Of a stretch of DNA of 64,000 nucleotides, positions 32,689 to 41,346 are shown piece by piece. The number at the start of each line of letters is the position of its first letter. The stretch's first letter is position 1. The DNA is from Bacillus_CJ salitolerans (GTDB lineage: Bacteria; Bacillota; Bacilli; Bacillales; SA4). A model generated the notes under the pieces. That model was not told the origin of the DNA. It searched no databases and saw only the letters and a program-made list of their open reading frames with translations. The DNA is taken from the NCBI RefSeq assembly GCF_042680805.1, contig NZ_JBHUEM010000054.1, positions 186,001-250,000 on the forward strand. The letters are read 5' to 3'. The position numbers were made by a program, and so were the translations under genes.

Positions 32689-33495
32689 ATGTTGACAGTA
32701 GAAAAGCAGCTCCTTGCTGCACCACGTAATCATCGTTACGTCCTAACGGTTACTATGATCGTCCTTGTCTTATTTGTTTGGTCGATGACGACCGTAAGCC
32801 TACAAGCGATGGACGAAGCTGGGCTAAAGGTAGCGTCTAATATCATATACGGACTGACACACCCAGACTTAAACCTTTTATTAAATGTATCAAAGCAAAG
32901 TGTATTGTATTTACTTGTAGAAACACTTGCGATTGCCTTTTTAGGTACAATCGTTGGTTCTATATTAGCTGTACCTTTGGCATTTCTAGCAGCATCTAAT
33001 ATTGTTCCGAAACCTGTTTCATGGTTAACTAGACTTTTATTAATTTTCATTAGAACCATTCCAGCTCTTGTGTATGGACTTATGTTTATCCGCGTTACAG
33101 GGCCGGGACCATTTGCAGGGGTATTAACAATAGGTTTAACATCAATTGGAATGCTATCTAAACTGTATGTTGATGCCATTGAAGAATTAGACGTAAAAGT
33201 ATTGGAATCTATGACATCAATTGGGTGTTCGACATTTGAAAAAATACGCTACGGAATCATACCACAATTATTATCCATATTTATGTCCGTTATGATTTAT
33301 CGTTTTGATATGAATATGAGAGATGCCTCTGTCTTAGGACTTGTTGGAGCAGGGGGAATTGGGGCTCCATTGATTTTCGCGATGAGAGGCTATAAATGGG
33401 ACCAAGTTGGTTCTATCTTAATTGGATTAGTTGTCTTAATCTTAATCATTGAGCTTATTTCTACGAAACTACGTTCAAAATTAGTAAGAGGATAA
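32689..33495 (+). CDS. phnE: Phosphonate-type ABC transporter permease (second)
   Basis: The 268 residues form a paralogue of the preceding permease with the same EAA-like loop (ESMTSIGCSTFEKIRYGIIP) and the G-L-V-G-A-G-G-I-G-A-P motif. Two adjacent phnE genes are a common layout in Firmicutes. No C-P lyase, phosphonatase or phosphite dehydrogenase gene lies nearby, so the fate of the imported compound is not shown here. A terminator follows. Confidence 0.9.
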   Translation: MLTVEKQLLAAPRNHRYVLTVTMIVLVLFVWSMTTVSLQAMDEAGLKVASNIIYGLTHPDLNLLLNVSKQSVLYLLVETLAIAFLGTIVGSILAVPLAFLAASNIVPKPVSWLTRLLLIFIRTIPALVYGLMFIRVTGPGPFAGVLTIGLTSIGMLSKLYVDAIEELDVKVLESMTSIGCSTFEKIRYGIIPQLLSIFMSVMIYRFDMNMRDASVLGLVGAGGIGAPLIFAMRGYKWDQVGSILIGLVVLILIIELISTKLRSKLVRG

Positions 33496-33505
33496 TCATA
33501 AAGCC

Positions 33506-33561
33506 TGGGGATATTTCTTCTGTTTCAATGTTTTGAAATATAAGAAGTGTCCCTGTTTTTA
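33506..33561 (+). terminator. Terminator of the phn cluster
   Basis: GGGGA and TCCC, with TTCTT/AAGAA and TTTC/GAAA extensions, form a long imperfect stem followed by T5. It touches the start of repeat copy 3. Confidence 0.6.
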
Positions 33562-33806
33562 TAATCTGGTTCCAGCGCCCAGCCAAGATGAAATTGCAAA
33601 AATCTTCGCAATTTCATCCTACTCGAGGGAAAAGATAAACCACTTTTCCTTGGTCAAATAACCCTTGAAGAGTAAAAGGAAAATCACCCTTTTTCTCTTC
33701 AAGGAACATTTGCTTATCGAAAAGAGCACAGGAAGTGCAAGGTTTGAACGTTGCCGACAGGACGTCGGCGTTTTAGGTCAAACTGGGGCGCCCTGAGCCT
33801 TTTGTT
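33561..33806 (+). repeat. Modular hairpin repeat, copy 3 (longest)
   Basis: Left arm GGTTCCAGCGCCCAGCC. Hairpin 1 is GATGAAATTGC with GCAATTTCATC: both arms differ from copy 4 (GATGAAATGGC) in a compensating way. A third hairpin is GGGAAAAG with CTTTTCC. Hairpin 2 is CCTTGAAGAG with CTCTTCAAGG, again compensated relative to CCTAAATGAG/CTCATTTAGG. An extra stem, GCCGAC with GTCGGC, precedes the right arm GGGGCGCCCTGAGCC and TTTTG. It fills the space before hprK. Confidence 0.75.
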
Positions 33807-33906
33807 TTGTAAGCGACTTCATAAGTTATAAGCTTTCATCCTTTCTTCAATTAGTGATACAATAGGTCTGTACTGATGGTTGAATCTGACAGGAGGGTAT
33901 CGGCAT

Positions 33907-34842
33907 ATGGTAAAGGTCCGGACGAAGGATTTGATGGAGAAATTTCATTTGGAATTAATTAGCGGGCAGGAAGGCATAAACAGGCCAATTACGACGAGTG
34001 ATTTATCACGTCCGGGGATTGAAATGGCTGGTTATTTTGACCACTATCCAGCAGAGCGGATCCAGCTCCTAGGGAAAACAGAGATGTCTTTCTTTGAGCA
34101 ACTTTCAGAAGCTGATAAACGTGATCGGATGGAAAGGCTTTGTACGGATTTAACTCCTGGAATCATCATTTCACGAGGCTTTGAGGTGCCAAAAGAATTA
34201 ATTGAAGCGTCTGAACGAGAAGCAGTTCCTGTCATGCGTTCCACGGTAAAAACTACTAGACTATCCAGTAATTTAACAAATTACTTAGAAGGGATGCTTG
34301 CTCCTACAACAGCTATCCATGGTGTTTTAGTTGATATTTACGGAGTCGGTGTCATGATTACGGGAAAAAGTGGAGTAGGGAAAAGTGAAACCGCACTAGA
34401 GCTAGTGAAAAGAGGGCATCGATTAGTAGCAGATGATTGTGTTGAAATTAGACAGGAAAGTCAAGATACTTTGGTTGGAAGCGCACCTGAGCTTATTCAG
34501 CATCTCCTAGAAATTCGCGGTCTAGGAATCATTAATGTGATGACTTTGTTTGGAGCAGGTGCAGTTAGAACCTATAAAAAGGTGTCACTTGTTGTAAATC
34601 TAGAGCTTTGGGATCAAAAGAAGCAATATGATCGTCTTGGTTTAGAGGACGAAAAAATGCGTATTATTGACACCGACGTGACAAAGCTTACTGTTCCCGT
34701 TCGCCCAGGTCGTAACTTAGCTGTCATCATCGAGGTTGCAGCGATGAATTTTCGTTTGAAAAGAATGGGGATGAATGCAGCAGAACAGTTTTCTAGCCGA
34801 TTAACAGATGTTATTGAAGATGGCGATCATGAGGATTTATAA
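33907..34842 (+). CDS. hprK: HPr kinase/phosphorylase
   Basis: Bifunctional enzyme that phosphorylates HPr and Crh on Ser46 and removes the phosphate again, setting CcpA-dependent catabolite control. About 311 residues, the normal size. The N-terminal domain starts MVKVRTKDLMEKFHLELISG. The P-loop is GKSGVGKSE near residue 155, followed by the HprK signature L-E-I-R-G-L-G-I-I-N-V near 205. The ATG at 33907 with AGGAGGG upstream is used, although the frame is open for nine more codons. It leads the hprK-lgt-yvoD-ppaX-yvoF operon; its partner Crh is encoded at 51206. Confidence 0.97.
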   Translation: MVKVRTKDLMEKFHLELISGQEGINRPITTSDLSRPGIEMAGYFDHYPAERIQLLGKTEMSFFEQLSEADKRDRMERLCTDLTPGIIISRGFEVPKELIEASEREAVPVMRSTVKTTRLSSNLTNYLEGMLAPTTAIHGVLVDIYGVGVMITGKSGVGKSETALELVKRGHRLVADDCVEIRQESQDTLVGSAPELIQHLLEIRGLGIINVMTLFGAGAVRTYKKVSLVVNLELWDQKKQYDRLGLEDEKMRIIDTDVTKLTVPVRPGRNLAVIIEVAAMNFRLKRMGMNAAEQFSSRLTDVIEDGDHEDL

Positions 34843-34897
34843 TGAACACCATATGTTGAACATATAAAAAATATTGTGTATAAGGGAGTGAAAAACG

Positions 34898-35713
34898 GTG
34901 GAGCAAAATATTCCGCAGTTGGATCGTGTTTTTCTAGAACTAGGGCCACTTACAATTTATTGGTATGGAGTTATTATCGGAACTGGTGTAATGCTAGCTC
35001 TTTGGTTAGTCGTCAGAGAATCACAGCGTCGTGGGCTTCAAAAGGATGTGTTTGTGGATTTAGTCCTGTTTGCTATACCCATTGCTATTTTATCTGCAAG
35101 GCTCTATTATGTGTTATTTAAGCTTGATTATTATTTAGAAAATCCTGCCGAAATTTTGATGATATGGCACGGAGGTTTAGCCATCCACGGAGGACTTATA
35201 GGAGCCATTATTACAGCCTTAGTGTTTGCGAAAAAACGAGGCATATCCTTTTGGAAGCTTGCTGATATAGCAGCCCCAAGCATTATTTTAGGTCAAGCGA
35301 TTGGTCGTTGGGGAAACTTTATGAACCAAGAGGCACATGGTGGAGAAGTAACTCGTGAGTTTCTTGAAGGGCTATTTTTACCTGAATTTATCATTAATCA
35401 GATGTACATAAATGGCGCCTATTATCACCCGACATTTTTATATGAATCACTATGGAGCTTTGCTGGATTAGGGATTCTACTATTGTTAAGACGCGTCAAT
35501 ATGAGACGCGGGGAAATGTTTTTAACGTATGTGATTTGGTATTCAATAGGACGATTCTTTATAGAAGGTTTGAGAACAGATAGTTTAATGCTAACAGACA
35601 CGTTAAGAATTGCTCAAGTAATCTCTTTAGTGTTAATTGCTTTAGCGATTGGTTTAATTTTTTATAGAAGGTCAAAGGGATACGCAAATAAGCGTTATTT
35701 AGATCAATCATAA
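34898..35713 (+). CDS. lgt: Prolipoprotein diacylglyceryl transferase
   Basis: Membrane enzyme that adds diacylglycerol to the lipobox cysteine of lipoproteins; PhnD in this window is a predicted substrate. The 271 residues have seven hydrophobic segments, the H-G-G-L-A-I-H-G-G signature and the Lgt signature GRWGNFMNQEAHGG. GTG start with AAGGGAGTG upstream. It lies 55 nt after hprK in the conserved Bacillus order. Confidence 0.97.
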   Translation: MEQNIPQLDRVFLELGPLTIYWYGVIIGTGVMLALWLVVRESQRRGLQKDVFVDLVLFAIPIAILSARLYYVLFKLDYYLENPAEILMIWHGGLAIHGGLIGAIITALVFAKKRGISFWKLADIAAPSIILGQAIGRWGNFMNQEAHGGEVTREFLEGLFLPEFIINQMYINGAYYHPTFLYESLWSFAGLGILLLLRRVNMRRGEMFLTYVIWYSIGRFFIEGLRTDSLMLTDTLRIAQVISLVLIALAIGLIFYRRSKGYANKRYLDQS

Positions 35714-35743
35714 CAGCATAGAGAGACAGAAGGGGAGTAGAGT

Positions 35744-36685
35744 ATGCTAGGCAGTGTGAGAAGGGGATTCTTTGTTGGTCTAAATACCACTTGGACATTA
35801 GGGAAGGTAATCTTCCCAATCACGATTATTGTGACACTTTTGCAGTACACACCTGTCATGAAATGGGCGATGAATGGAATCACGCCACTGATGGGGTGGA
35901 TTGGATTATCTGGAGATGCGGCAATTCCTCTTGTACTTGGAAATTTGTTGAATTTGTATGCCGCAATTGGAGCCATACTTTCTCTCGATTTAACGGTGAA
36001 GGAAGTATTTATATTAGCGGTAATGCTTTCATTTTCACATAATATGATTGTAGAATCCACAGTAGCAAAACGAGTGGGTGTTAGTATTGGCCTCACGATA
36101 TTGGTTCGCGTAGGATTAGCCATTATCTCGGCAGTTGTCATTAACCTTGTGTGGAGCGGTGGAGGAAGCCTTGCTCAATATGGACTCATTACAAAAAAGG
36201 AAGAAGTCATCACTGGATGGGGAAATATATTGATTGATGCTTTCTCAAAAGCTGGATTAGGAATTTTCCAGCTGGCTATGATCGTCATTCCGTTAATGAT
36301 TGTTATCCAACTATTAAAGGATTTACAGTGGTTGTCTATGTTTTCAAAATGGATGTCACCGTTTACTAGACTGCTTGGGATGAAGGAGAACACCTCTACA
36401 ACATTAGCTGCTGGATTATTATTCGGGTTAGCATTTGGAGCAGGTGTGATGATTCAAGCAGCAAAAGAAGATGGGGTTAGTAAGAAAGACTTAACTTTGG
36501 CGTTTATATTTCTTGTATCGTGCCATGCTGTAGTGGAGGATACGTTAATCTTTATCCCACTTGGAATTCCAGTACTACCACTATTGATTATCCGAATCGT
36601 CACTGCCGTTTTATTAACGATTATAGTGGCATATGTATGGAAGCGTGTGGAAGTAAATAGAAAGGAAGCATCATATGAAAATTAA
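35744..36685 (+). CDS. yvoD: YvoD-like membrane protein, nucleoside-recognition (Gate) domains
   Basis: The 313 residues are almost entirely membrane embedded. Two Gate/nucleoside-recognition-like halves start near residues 15 and 170 (TPLMGWIGLSGDAAIPLVLG in the first; AAGLLFGLAFGAGVMIQAAK in the second). Such proteins resemble SpmA/SpmB and FeoB gate domains. Transport substrate unknown. AGGGGAG precedes the ATG. Its last codons overlap the start of ppaX. Confidence 0.88.
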   Translation: MLGSVRRGFFVGLNTTWTLGKVIFPITIIVTLLQYTPVMKWAMNGITPLMGWIGLSGDAAIPLVLGNLLNLYAAIGAILSLDLTVKEVFILAVMLSFSHNMIVESTVAKRVGVSIGLTILVRVGLAIISAVVINLVWSGGGSLAQYGLITKKEEVITGWGNILIDAFSKAGLGIFQLAMIVIPLMIVIQLLKDLQWLSMFSKWMSPFTRLLGMKENTSTTLAAGLLFGLAFGAGVMIQAAKEDGVSKKDLTLAFIFLVSCHAVVEDTLIFIPLGIPVLPLLIIRIVTAVLLTIIVAYVWKRVEVNRKEASYEN

Positions 36686-37322
36686 TACATTACTATTTGA
36701 TTTAGATGGAACGTTAATTAATACAAATGAACTGATCATTTCTTCATTTCTGCACACACTAGAGCATTATTATCCAGGACAATATAAGCGTGCCGATGTA
36801 GGGGAATTTATCGGGCCACCTTTGTTCGATACATTTGTAAACATCGATGAAGAGAAAGTAGAGGAAATGATTAAAACGTATCGAGAGCATAACCTTACCC
36901 ACCATGATGAACTTGTCACGGAGTATGAAGGTGTATATGAAACGATTGAGCGTTTACATCAGAAAGGCTATAAGCTCGGCATAGTGACGACAAAGATGCG
37001 TCATACCGTAAATATGGGATTAAAACTAACAAAGCTAGATCAATTTTTTGATGTTGTAGTGACACTGGATGATGTTCAACATGCAAAACCTGATGCAGAG
37101 CCCGTATTAAAAGCACTAGAACAATTAGGTTCTACTCCAGAAGACGCTATTATGGTTGGTGATAATCATCACGATATTCTAGCTGGAAAAAATGCGGGAA
37201 CGAAAACCGCGGGAGTGGGCTGGGCATTAAAAGGTGTCGATTATTTAAAGAAATATCACCCTGATTACATATTAGAGCACATGGATGATTTATTTGAGAT
37301 AATCGGAGCTGAACAAGAGTGA
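36675..37322 (+). CDS. ppaX: Pyrophosphatase PpaX, HAD superfamily
   Basis: Hydrolyses the pyrophosphate released when HprK/P dephosphorylates Ser46-P HPr, which makes sense of its place in the hprK operon. The 215 residues contain the HAD motifs DLDGTLINT (nucleophile Asp near residue 9), V-T-T-K near 105, the lysine in H-A-K-P-D-A and G-D-N-H-H-D near 170. Starts inside yvoD and overlaps yvoF by four bases. Confidence 0.94.
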   Translation: MKINTLLFDLDGTLINTNELIISSFLHTLEHYYPGQYKRADVGEFIGPPLFDTFVNIDEEKVEEMIKTYREHNLTHHDELVTEYEGVYETIERLHQKGYKLGIVTTKMRHTVNMGLKLTKLDQFFDVVVTLDDVQHAKPDAEPVLKALEQLGSTPEDAIMVGDNHHDILAGKNAGTKTAGVGWALKGVDYLKKYHPDYILEHMDDLFEIIGAEQE

Positions 37323-37849
37323 GAAGAACGAGCCGTTATCCTGTAAAGGAAGCAAACTCTCTTTGGCATATTTATAAGACGGTTCCGTTTTGGAAGGTTG
37401 TAAAGAATTTTATTGTCATTCAACTAGCACGTTATACTCCTTTTCTTCCAATGAAGAACTGGATGTACCGCCATTTTCTTGGAATGAAGGTCGGAGAACA
37501 TACAGCGTTTGCCTTAATGGTCATGCTTGATATTATGTTCCCAGAGAAAATTCAAGTGGGTCGAAACTCTGTTATTGGTTATAATACGACCATTCTTGCC
37601 CATGAATATTTAATAAAAGAGTATCGCCTTGGGGATGTTATAATTGGGAACGGAGTCATGATAGGGGCCAACACGACCATCCTACCAGGAGTTATAATCG
37701 GAGATGGGGCCATCGTATCAGCAGGAACCCTTGTATATCGAGATGTCCCAGCAGGTGCTTTTGTTGGGGGTAATCCGATGAAAGTCATCTATACGAAAGA
37801 AGAAATGGTAAAACGAGATAAAGAGGAAATCCTAACTACAAACAATTAA
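37319..37849 (+). CDS. yvoF: Acetyltransferase, hexapeptide-repeat family
   Basis: The 176 residues form a left-handed beta-helix transferase: hexapeptide repeats such as V-G-R-N-S-V-I-G-Y-N-T-T-I and VIIGNGVMIGANTTILPGVI, ending G-G-N-P-M-K-V-I-Y. Probably an O-acetyltransferase; substrate unknown. GTG start within GAGTGA, overlapping the ppaX stop by four bases, so translation is coupled. It is the last gene of the hprK operon, followed at once by a terminator. Confidence 0.9.
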   Translation: MRRTSRYPVKEANSLWHIYKTVPFWKVVKNFIVIQLARYTPFLPMKNWMYRHFLGMKVGEHTAFALMVMLDIMFPEKIQVGRNSVIGYNTTILAHEYLIKEYRLGDVIIGNGVMIGANTTILPGVIIGDGAIVSAGTLVYRDVPAGAFVGGNPMKVIYTKEEMVKRDKEEILTTNN

Positions 37850-37866
37850 AGTTTGTAGTTTTTTTA
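37834..37866 (+). terminator. Terminator of the hprK-yvoF operon
   Basis: AACTACAAAC pairs with GTTTGTAGTT around AATTAAA, followed by T5. The left arm lies inside the last yvoF codons. Confidence 0.85.
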
Positions 37867-37875
37867 ATTATAACG

Positions 37876-38107
37876 AAAGTATAAAAGTTTTCAGCAAGAG
37901 AAGGGGCTAGTGACTTGGAATCCAGCTCCAGCACCCAGCCAAGATGAAATGGCGACGATCTTTGCCATTCATCCTACTCGAGGGAAAAAGAAAAATCACG
38001 TTTCCTTGGTCAAATAACCCTATATGAGTAAAAGGGGAAAGCACCCTTTGTCTCATTTAAGAACATTTGCTATGCCTGAGGCTAAACAGGGCGCACTGTG
38101 CCTTTTC
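37876..38107 (+). repeat. Modular hairpin repeat, copy 4
   Basis: Left flank as in copies 1b and 5 (AAGTTTTCAGCAAGAGA, then CTAGTGACTTGGAATCCAGC). Hairpin 1 is GATGAAATGGC with GCCATTCATC (one base shorter). Hairpin 2 is degraded (CCTATATGAG with CTCATTTAAG). The right arm GGGCGCACTGTGCC has mutated, so this copy looks older than copy 3. Confidence 0.7.
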
Positions 38108-38142
38108 CTATAAAAAAATAATGAACGGAGTAGAAAAGGTTC

Positions 38143-38163
38143 TCAACCATTGTGAATGGTTGA
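38143..38163 (+). other. Hairpin in the hisZ leader
   Basis: TCAACCATT pairs perfectly with AATGGTTGA around GTG, about 95 nt before the hisZ start. No T-tract follows, and none of the conserved T-box elements is visible, so its role is unclear. Confidence 0.4.
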
Positions 38164-38257
38164 CGGCATGTGGAAAGACGTGTAAACTACAAATAACTTC
38201 ACCTTGTTACCATATTAGCGAACTAAAGTGTTTTTATCATTTAAGGGATGTGGGATT

Positions 38258-39439
38258 GTGTCAAAACGAAAGATGTTTGAAAAACCTATCGGGATGAGAG
38301 ATACACTTCCTGATTTATATAGAAGAAAACGAGAAGCAAGAACTAGAATATCAAATGTGATTGAAAGTTTTGGATATGACTTTTTAGAAACTCCAACGTT
38401 GGAGTTTTACGATACGGTTGGAAAAGCCTCTGCTATTTTAGATCAGCAGCTGTTTAAATTAATGGACCGTGATGGGAATACACTCGTATTACGACCGGAT
38501 ATGACAGCACCGATTGCAAGACTAGCTACTTCTAGTCTGTACACGGGAGGATATCCGCTTCGATTAAGCTATGATACGAATGTATTTCGTGCACAGCAGC
38601 GTGAAGGAGGTAGACCAGCTGAATTTGAGCAGGTTGGAGTAGAGCTCATTGGTGATGGGACAGCAAGTGCGGACGCAGAAGTGATTACTCTTATGATTAC
38701 TTCTTTAAAAGCAGCAGGACTTACGAATTTTACCATCGCATTAGGGCATATTGGATATGTGAATGCGTTGTTTAGAGAAATCCTTGGAAATGAAGAACGT
38801 ACAAAACAAATAAGACGGTTCCTTTATGAAAAAAATTATGTAGGTTATCGTCAGCATGTAAAGAGTTTACCACTATCTACTATCGATAAAAATCGATTGC
38901 TCACTCTCCTTCGACTTAGAGGAGAAGGAGATGTGCTTCGAACAGCCATCGAACTAGTTCAGGATGAGAAGGCGATCCAATCTATTCAAGAGTTAAAGCA
39001 GCTTTGGAGTGCCCTTGAAGCGAATAGTGTGACAGAGTTTGTCAAAATCGATTTCAATTTGATTCCGCATATGAGTTATTACACGGGTATTTTATTTGAG
39101 GGCTATTCACCACTAGTAGGCTATCCAATCTGTGGTGGAGGTAGATATAATCAGCTTTTAGAGAAATTTGACCGACCTGCTGATGCGACTGGCTTTGCCA
39201 TTCGTTTAGATTACTTGTTAGAAGCTCTCGATGATACGAATTCACTTAAAATGGAATGTGTACTATTTAGCAGTGAGCGAAGAAAAGAGGCTATACGCTT
39301 TGCTGAAGAACTAAGAAAAAAAGATAAACAAGTAGTTCTACAAGATATTGCGGGTGTGAAGGACGTGGATGCATTTACAGAAAAATTTATCGAAACCACC
39401 TTCTTTATTGGAAAACCAGGGAGAGAGGTAAACCTATGA
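38258..39439 (+). CDS. hisZ: ATP phosphoribosyltransferase regulatory subunit
   Basis: HisRS-like protein without tRNA-charging activity that activates the short HisG. About 393 residues. Class II synthetase-like motifs are seen: M-F-E-K-P-I-G-M-R-D-T-L-P-D, TNVFRAQQREGGRPAEFEQV (motif 2) and P-I-C-G-G-G-R-Y-N-Q-L (motif 3). The GTG at 38258 is my choice; the ATG four codons later is possible, and the frame is open further upstream. It heads an eight-gene histidine operon with overlaps throughout; its stop overlaps the hisG start. Confidence 0.93.
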   Translation: MSKRKMFEKPIGMRDTLPDLYRRKREARTRISNVIESFGYDFLETPTLEFYDTVGKASAILDQQLFKLMDRDGNTLVLRPDMTAPIARLATSSLYTGGYPLRLSYDTNVFRAQQREGGRPAEFEQVGVELIGDGTASADAEVITLMITSLKAAGLTNFTIALGHIGYVNALFREILGNEERTKQIRRFLYEKNYVGYRQHVKSLPLSTIDKNRLLTLLRLRGEGDVLRTAIELVQDEKAIQSIQELKQLWSALEANSVTEFVKIDFNLIPHMSYYTGILFEGYSPLVGYPICGGGRYNQLLEKFDRPADATGFAIRLDYLLEALDDTNSLKMECVLFSSERRKEAIRFAEELRKKDKQVVLQDIAGVKDVDAFTEKFIETTFFIGKPGREVNL

Positions 39440-40065
39440 AACCTTTCCTAACAATTGCCATGCCCAAAGGGCGAATATTTGAAGAAGCAGCGAAGCTCAT
39501 GAGGAAAGCAGGGTATCCTTTACCAGAAGAGTTTGATGAAACGAGGAAATTAATACTTACTATTGAAGAAGCAGAGATGCGTTTTATTTTAGCAAAGCCG
39601 ATGGACGTAGTGACATATGTTGAACACGGAGTAGCCGACGTAGGCATTGCAGGCAAAGATGTCATGATGGAGGAAGAACGCGACGTTTACGAAGTGCTTG
39701 ACTTGAAAATTAGTGAATGCTATTTAGCCGTTGCAGGCCTGCCAGACGTGAAGATAAAAGAGGTTGCGCCTAAGGTGGCTACTAAATATCCGAATGTAGC
39801 CTCTAGCTATTTCCGGGAGCAAGGAGAACAAGTTGAAATCATTAAGTTAAACGGATCCATCGAATTAGCCCCATTAATCGGTCTTGCGGATCGTATTGTT
39901 GATATCGTGTCGAGCGGGAGAACATTGAAGGAAAATGGATTAATAGAGCTTGAAAATATTGCTCCTATTACATCTAGACTAGTAGTAAATCCAGTTAGCT
40001 ATCGTGTAAAAAGCGGCGTAATTGATGAGCTTGTCGAACGATTGTCCCAAATTATTGAACAGTGA
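39436..40065 (+). CDS. hisG: ATP phosphoribosyltransferase, short catalytic form
   Basis: First committed step of histidine synthesis: ATP and PRPP to phosphoribosyl-ATP. The 209 residues are the short form that lacks the C-terminal regulatory domain and needs HisZ, encoded just before. Seen are LTIAMPKGRIFEEAAKL and the signature G-L-A-D-R-I-V-D-I-V-S-S-G-R-T-L. ATGA overlap with hisZ. Confidence 0.96.
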   Translation: MKPFLTIAMPKGRIFEEAAKLMRKAGYPLPEEFDETRKLILTIEEAEMRFILAKPMDVVTYVEHGVADVGIAGKDVMMEEERDVYEVLDLKISECYLAVAGLPDVKIKEVAPKVATKYPNVASSYFREQGEQVEIIKLNGSIELAPLIGLADRIVDIVSSGRTLKENGLIELENIAPITSRLVVNPVSYRVKSGVIDELVERLSQIIEQ

Positions 40066-40074
40066 GGTAAAATC

Positions 40075-41346
40075 ATGAACATTATTCAAAATCCGGATTC
40101 TACTTCTTTAAAGAGAACGATTGAACAAGGTACAGCTGACCAGCGAATTGCTGTGCTAGATATCATTAACGAGGTTCGAAAAAACGGAGATGCAGCCATT
40201 AAAGCATATACAGAAAAGCTTGATAGAGTATCGTTACGTTCGTTTCTAGTAACAGAGGAAGAAGTTGAACAAGCCTATAAAGAAATTAATGAAGAGCTTT
40301 TGACGATCATTCAAGAGGCAGCATGTAACATTCGTGATTTTCACAGCAGACAAAAACGAGAATCTTGGATGACTACACAAGAAAATGGAACGATTCTTGG
40401 ACAAAAGTATACACCTTTAGATGCTGTCGGTCTTTACGTGCCAGGAGGTCTTGCTGCATATCCATCATCTGTCTTAATGAATGTGATCCCAGCCCAAGTA
40501 GCAGGTGTGAAAAGGATCGTTATTGCCTCTCCTCCTCAGGAAAATGGCTATCTTCCAGCTGGAGTGCTAGTGGCGGCTCGAGAGCTCGGAATAAGAGAAA
40601 TATATAAAATGGGTGGTGCTCAAGCGATTGCAGGGCTCGCTTATGGAACGGAAACAATTGAAAAGGTAGATAAAATTACAGGACCAGGTAATATTTATGT
40701 TGCTCTTGCAAAGCGTGAAGTATTTGGACATGTATCGATAGATATGATAGCTGGGCCAAGTGAGATTGTAGTACTAGCCGATGATACAGCTAAAGCTGCT
40801 GAAGTGGCTGCAGACCTATTATCTCAAGCAGAGCATGATGAGAGGGCTTCAAGTGTATTAGTTACCACCTCCCTTTCTTTAGCGAGAGAAGTAAAAAAGG
40901 AGGTTTATAAACAACTAGAACCATTGCCTAAAAGTGTAATTGCTAGGTCTTCCATTGAATCGTATGGGGCCATATATGTAACGGATACACTTGATCATGC
41001 CATCGACATTGTGAATGAATTAGCGCCAGAGCATTTGGAGATTATGACGGAAGATCCGATGAGTTTACTAGGAAGAATCCGTCATGCGGGTGCGATTTTT
41101 CTAGGTAGATACAGTTCAGAACCGATAGGCGATTATTTTGCTGGACCGAACCATGTTTTACCAACAAATGGGACAGCACGTTTTTCGAGTCCTTTAAATG
41201 TGGATGATTTTATGAAAAAGTCGAGCATTATTTCTTATAGTCAGCAAGCGATGTTGGAAAATGGGCGTAAAGTTGCAGCCTTTGCACGATTAGAAGGCTT
41301 AGAAGCACATGCGAGAGCAGTAGAGCTTAGATTGGAGGATTTGTAA
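40075..41346 (+). CDS. hisD: Histidinol dehydrogenase
   Basis: Zinc enzyme for the last two oxidations from histidinol to histidine. The 423 residues are the normal size. Seen are LYVPGGLAAYPSSVLMN, IDMIAGPSEIVVLADD and D-L-L-S-Q-A-E-H-D, which carries a zinc ligand. GAGG lies upstream. The stop overlaps the hisB start (TAATG). Confidence 0.97.
   Translation: MNIIQNPDSTSLKRTIEQGTADQRIAVLDIINEVRKNGDAAIKAYTEKLDRVSLRSFLVTEEEVEQAYKEINEELLTIIQEAACNIRDFHSRQKRESWMTTQENGTILGQKYTPLDAVGLYVPGGLAAYPSSVLMNVIPAQVAGVKRIVIASPPQENGYLPAGVLVAARELGIREIYKMGGAQAIAGLAYGTETIEKVDKITGPGNIYVALAKREVFGHVSIDMIAGPSEIVVLADDTAKAAEVAADLLSQAEHDERASSVLVTTSLSLAREVKKEVYKQLEPLPKSVIARSSIESYGAIYVTDTLDHAIDIVNELAPEHLEIMTEDPMSLLGRIRHAGAIFLGRYSSEPIGDYFAGPNHVLPTNGTARFSSPLNVDDFMKKSSIISYSQQAMLENGRKVAAFARLEGLEAHARAVELRLEDL

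Noticed and set aside
29821..33495. C-P lyase or phosphonatase operon
   Set aside because: Only transport genes are present; none of phnG-M, phnW or phnX is visible.
38067..38297. 76-codon frame before hisZ and a possible T-box leader
   Set aside because: The frame starts inside repeat copy 4. No T-box sequence, specifier loop or antiterminator could be found; only one simple hairpin is present.
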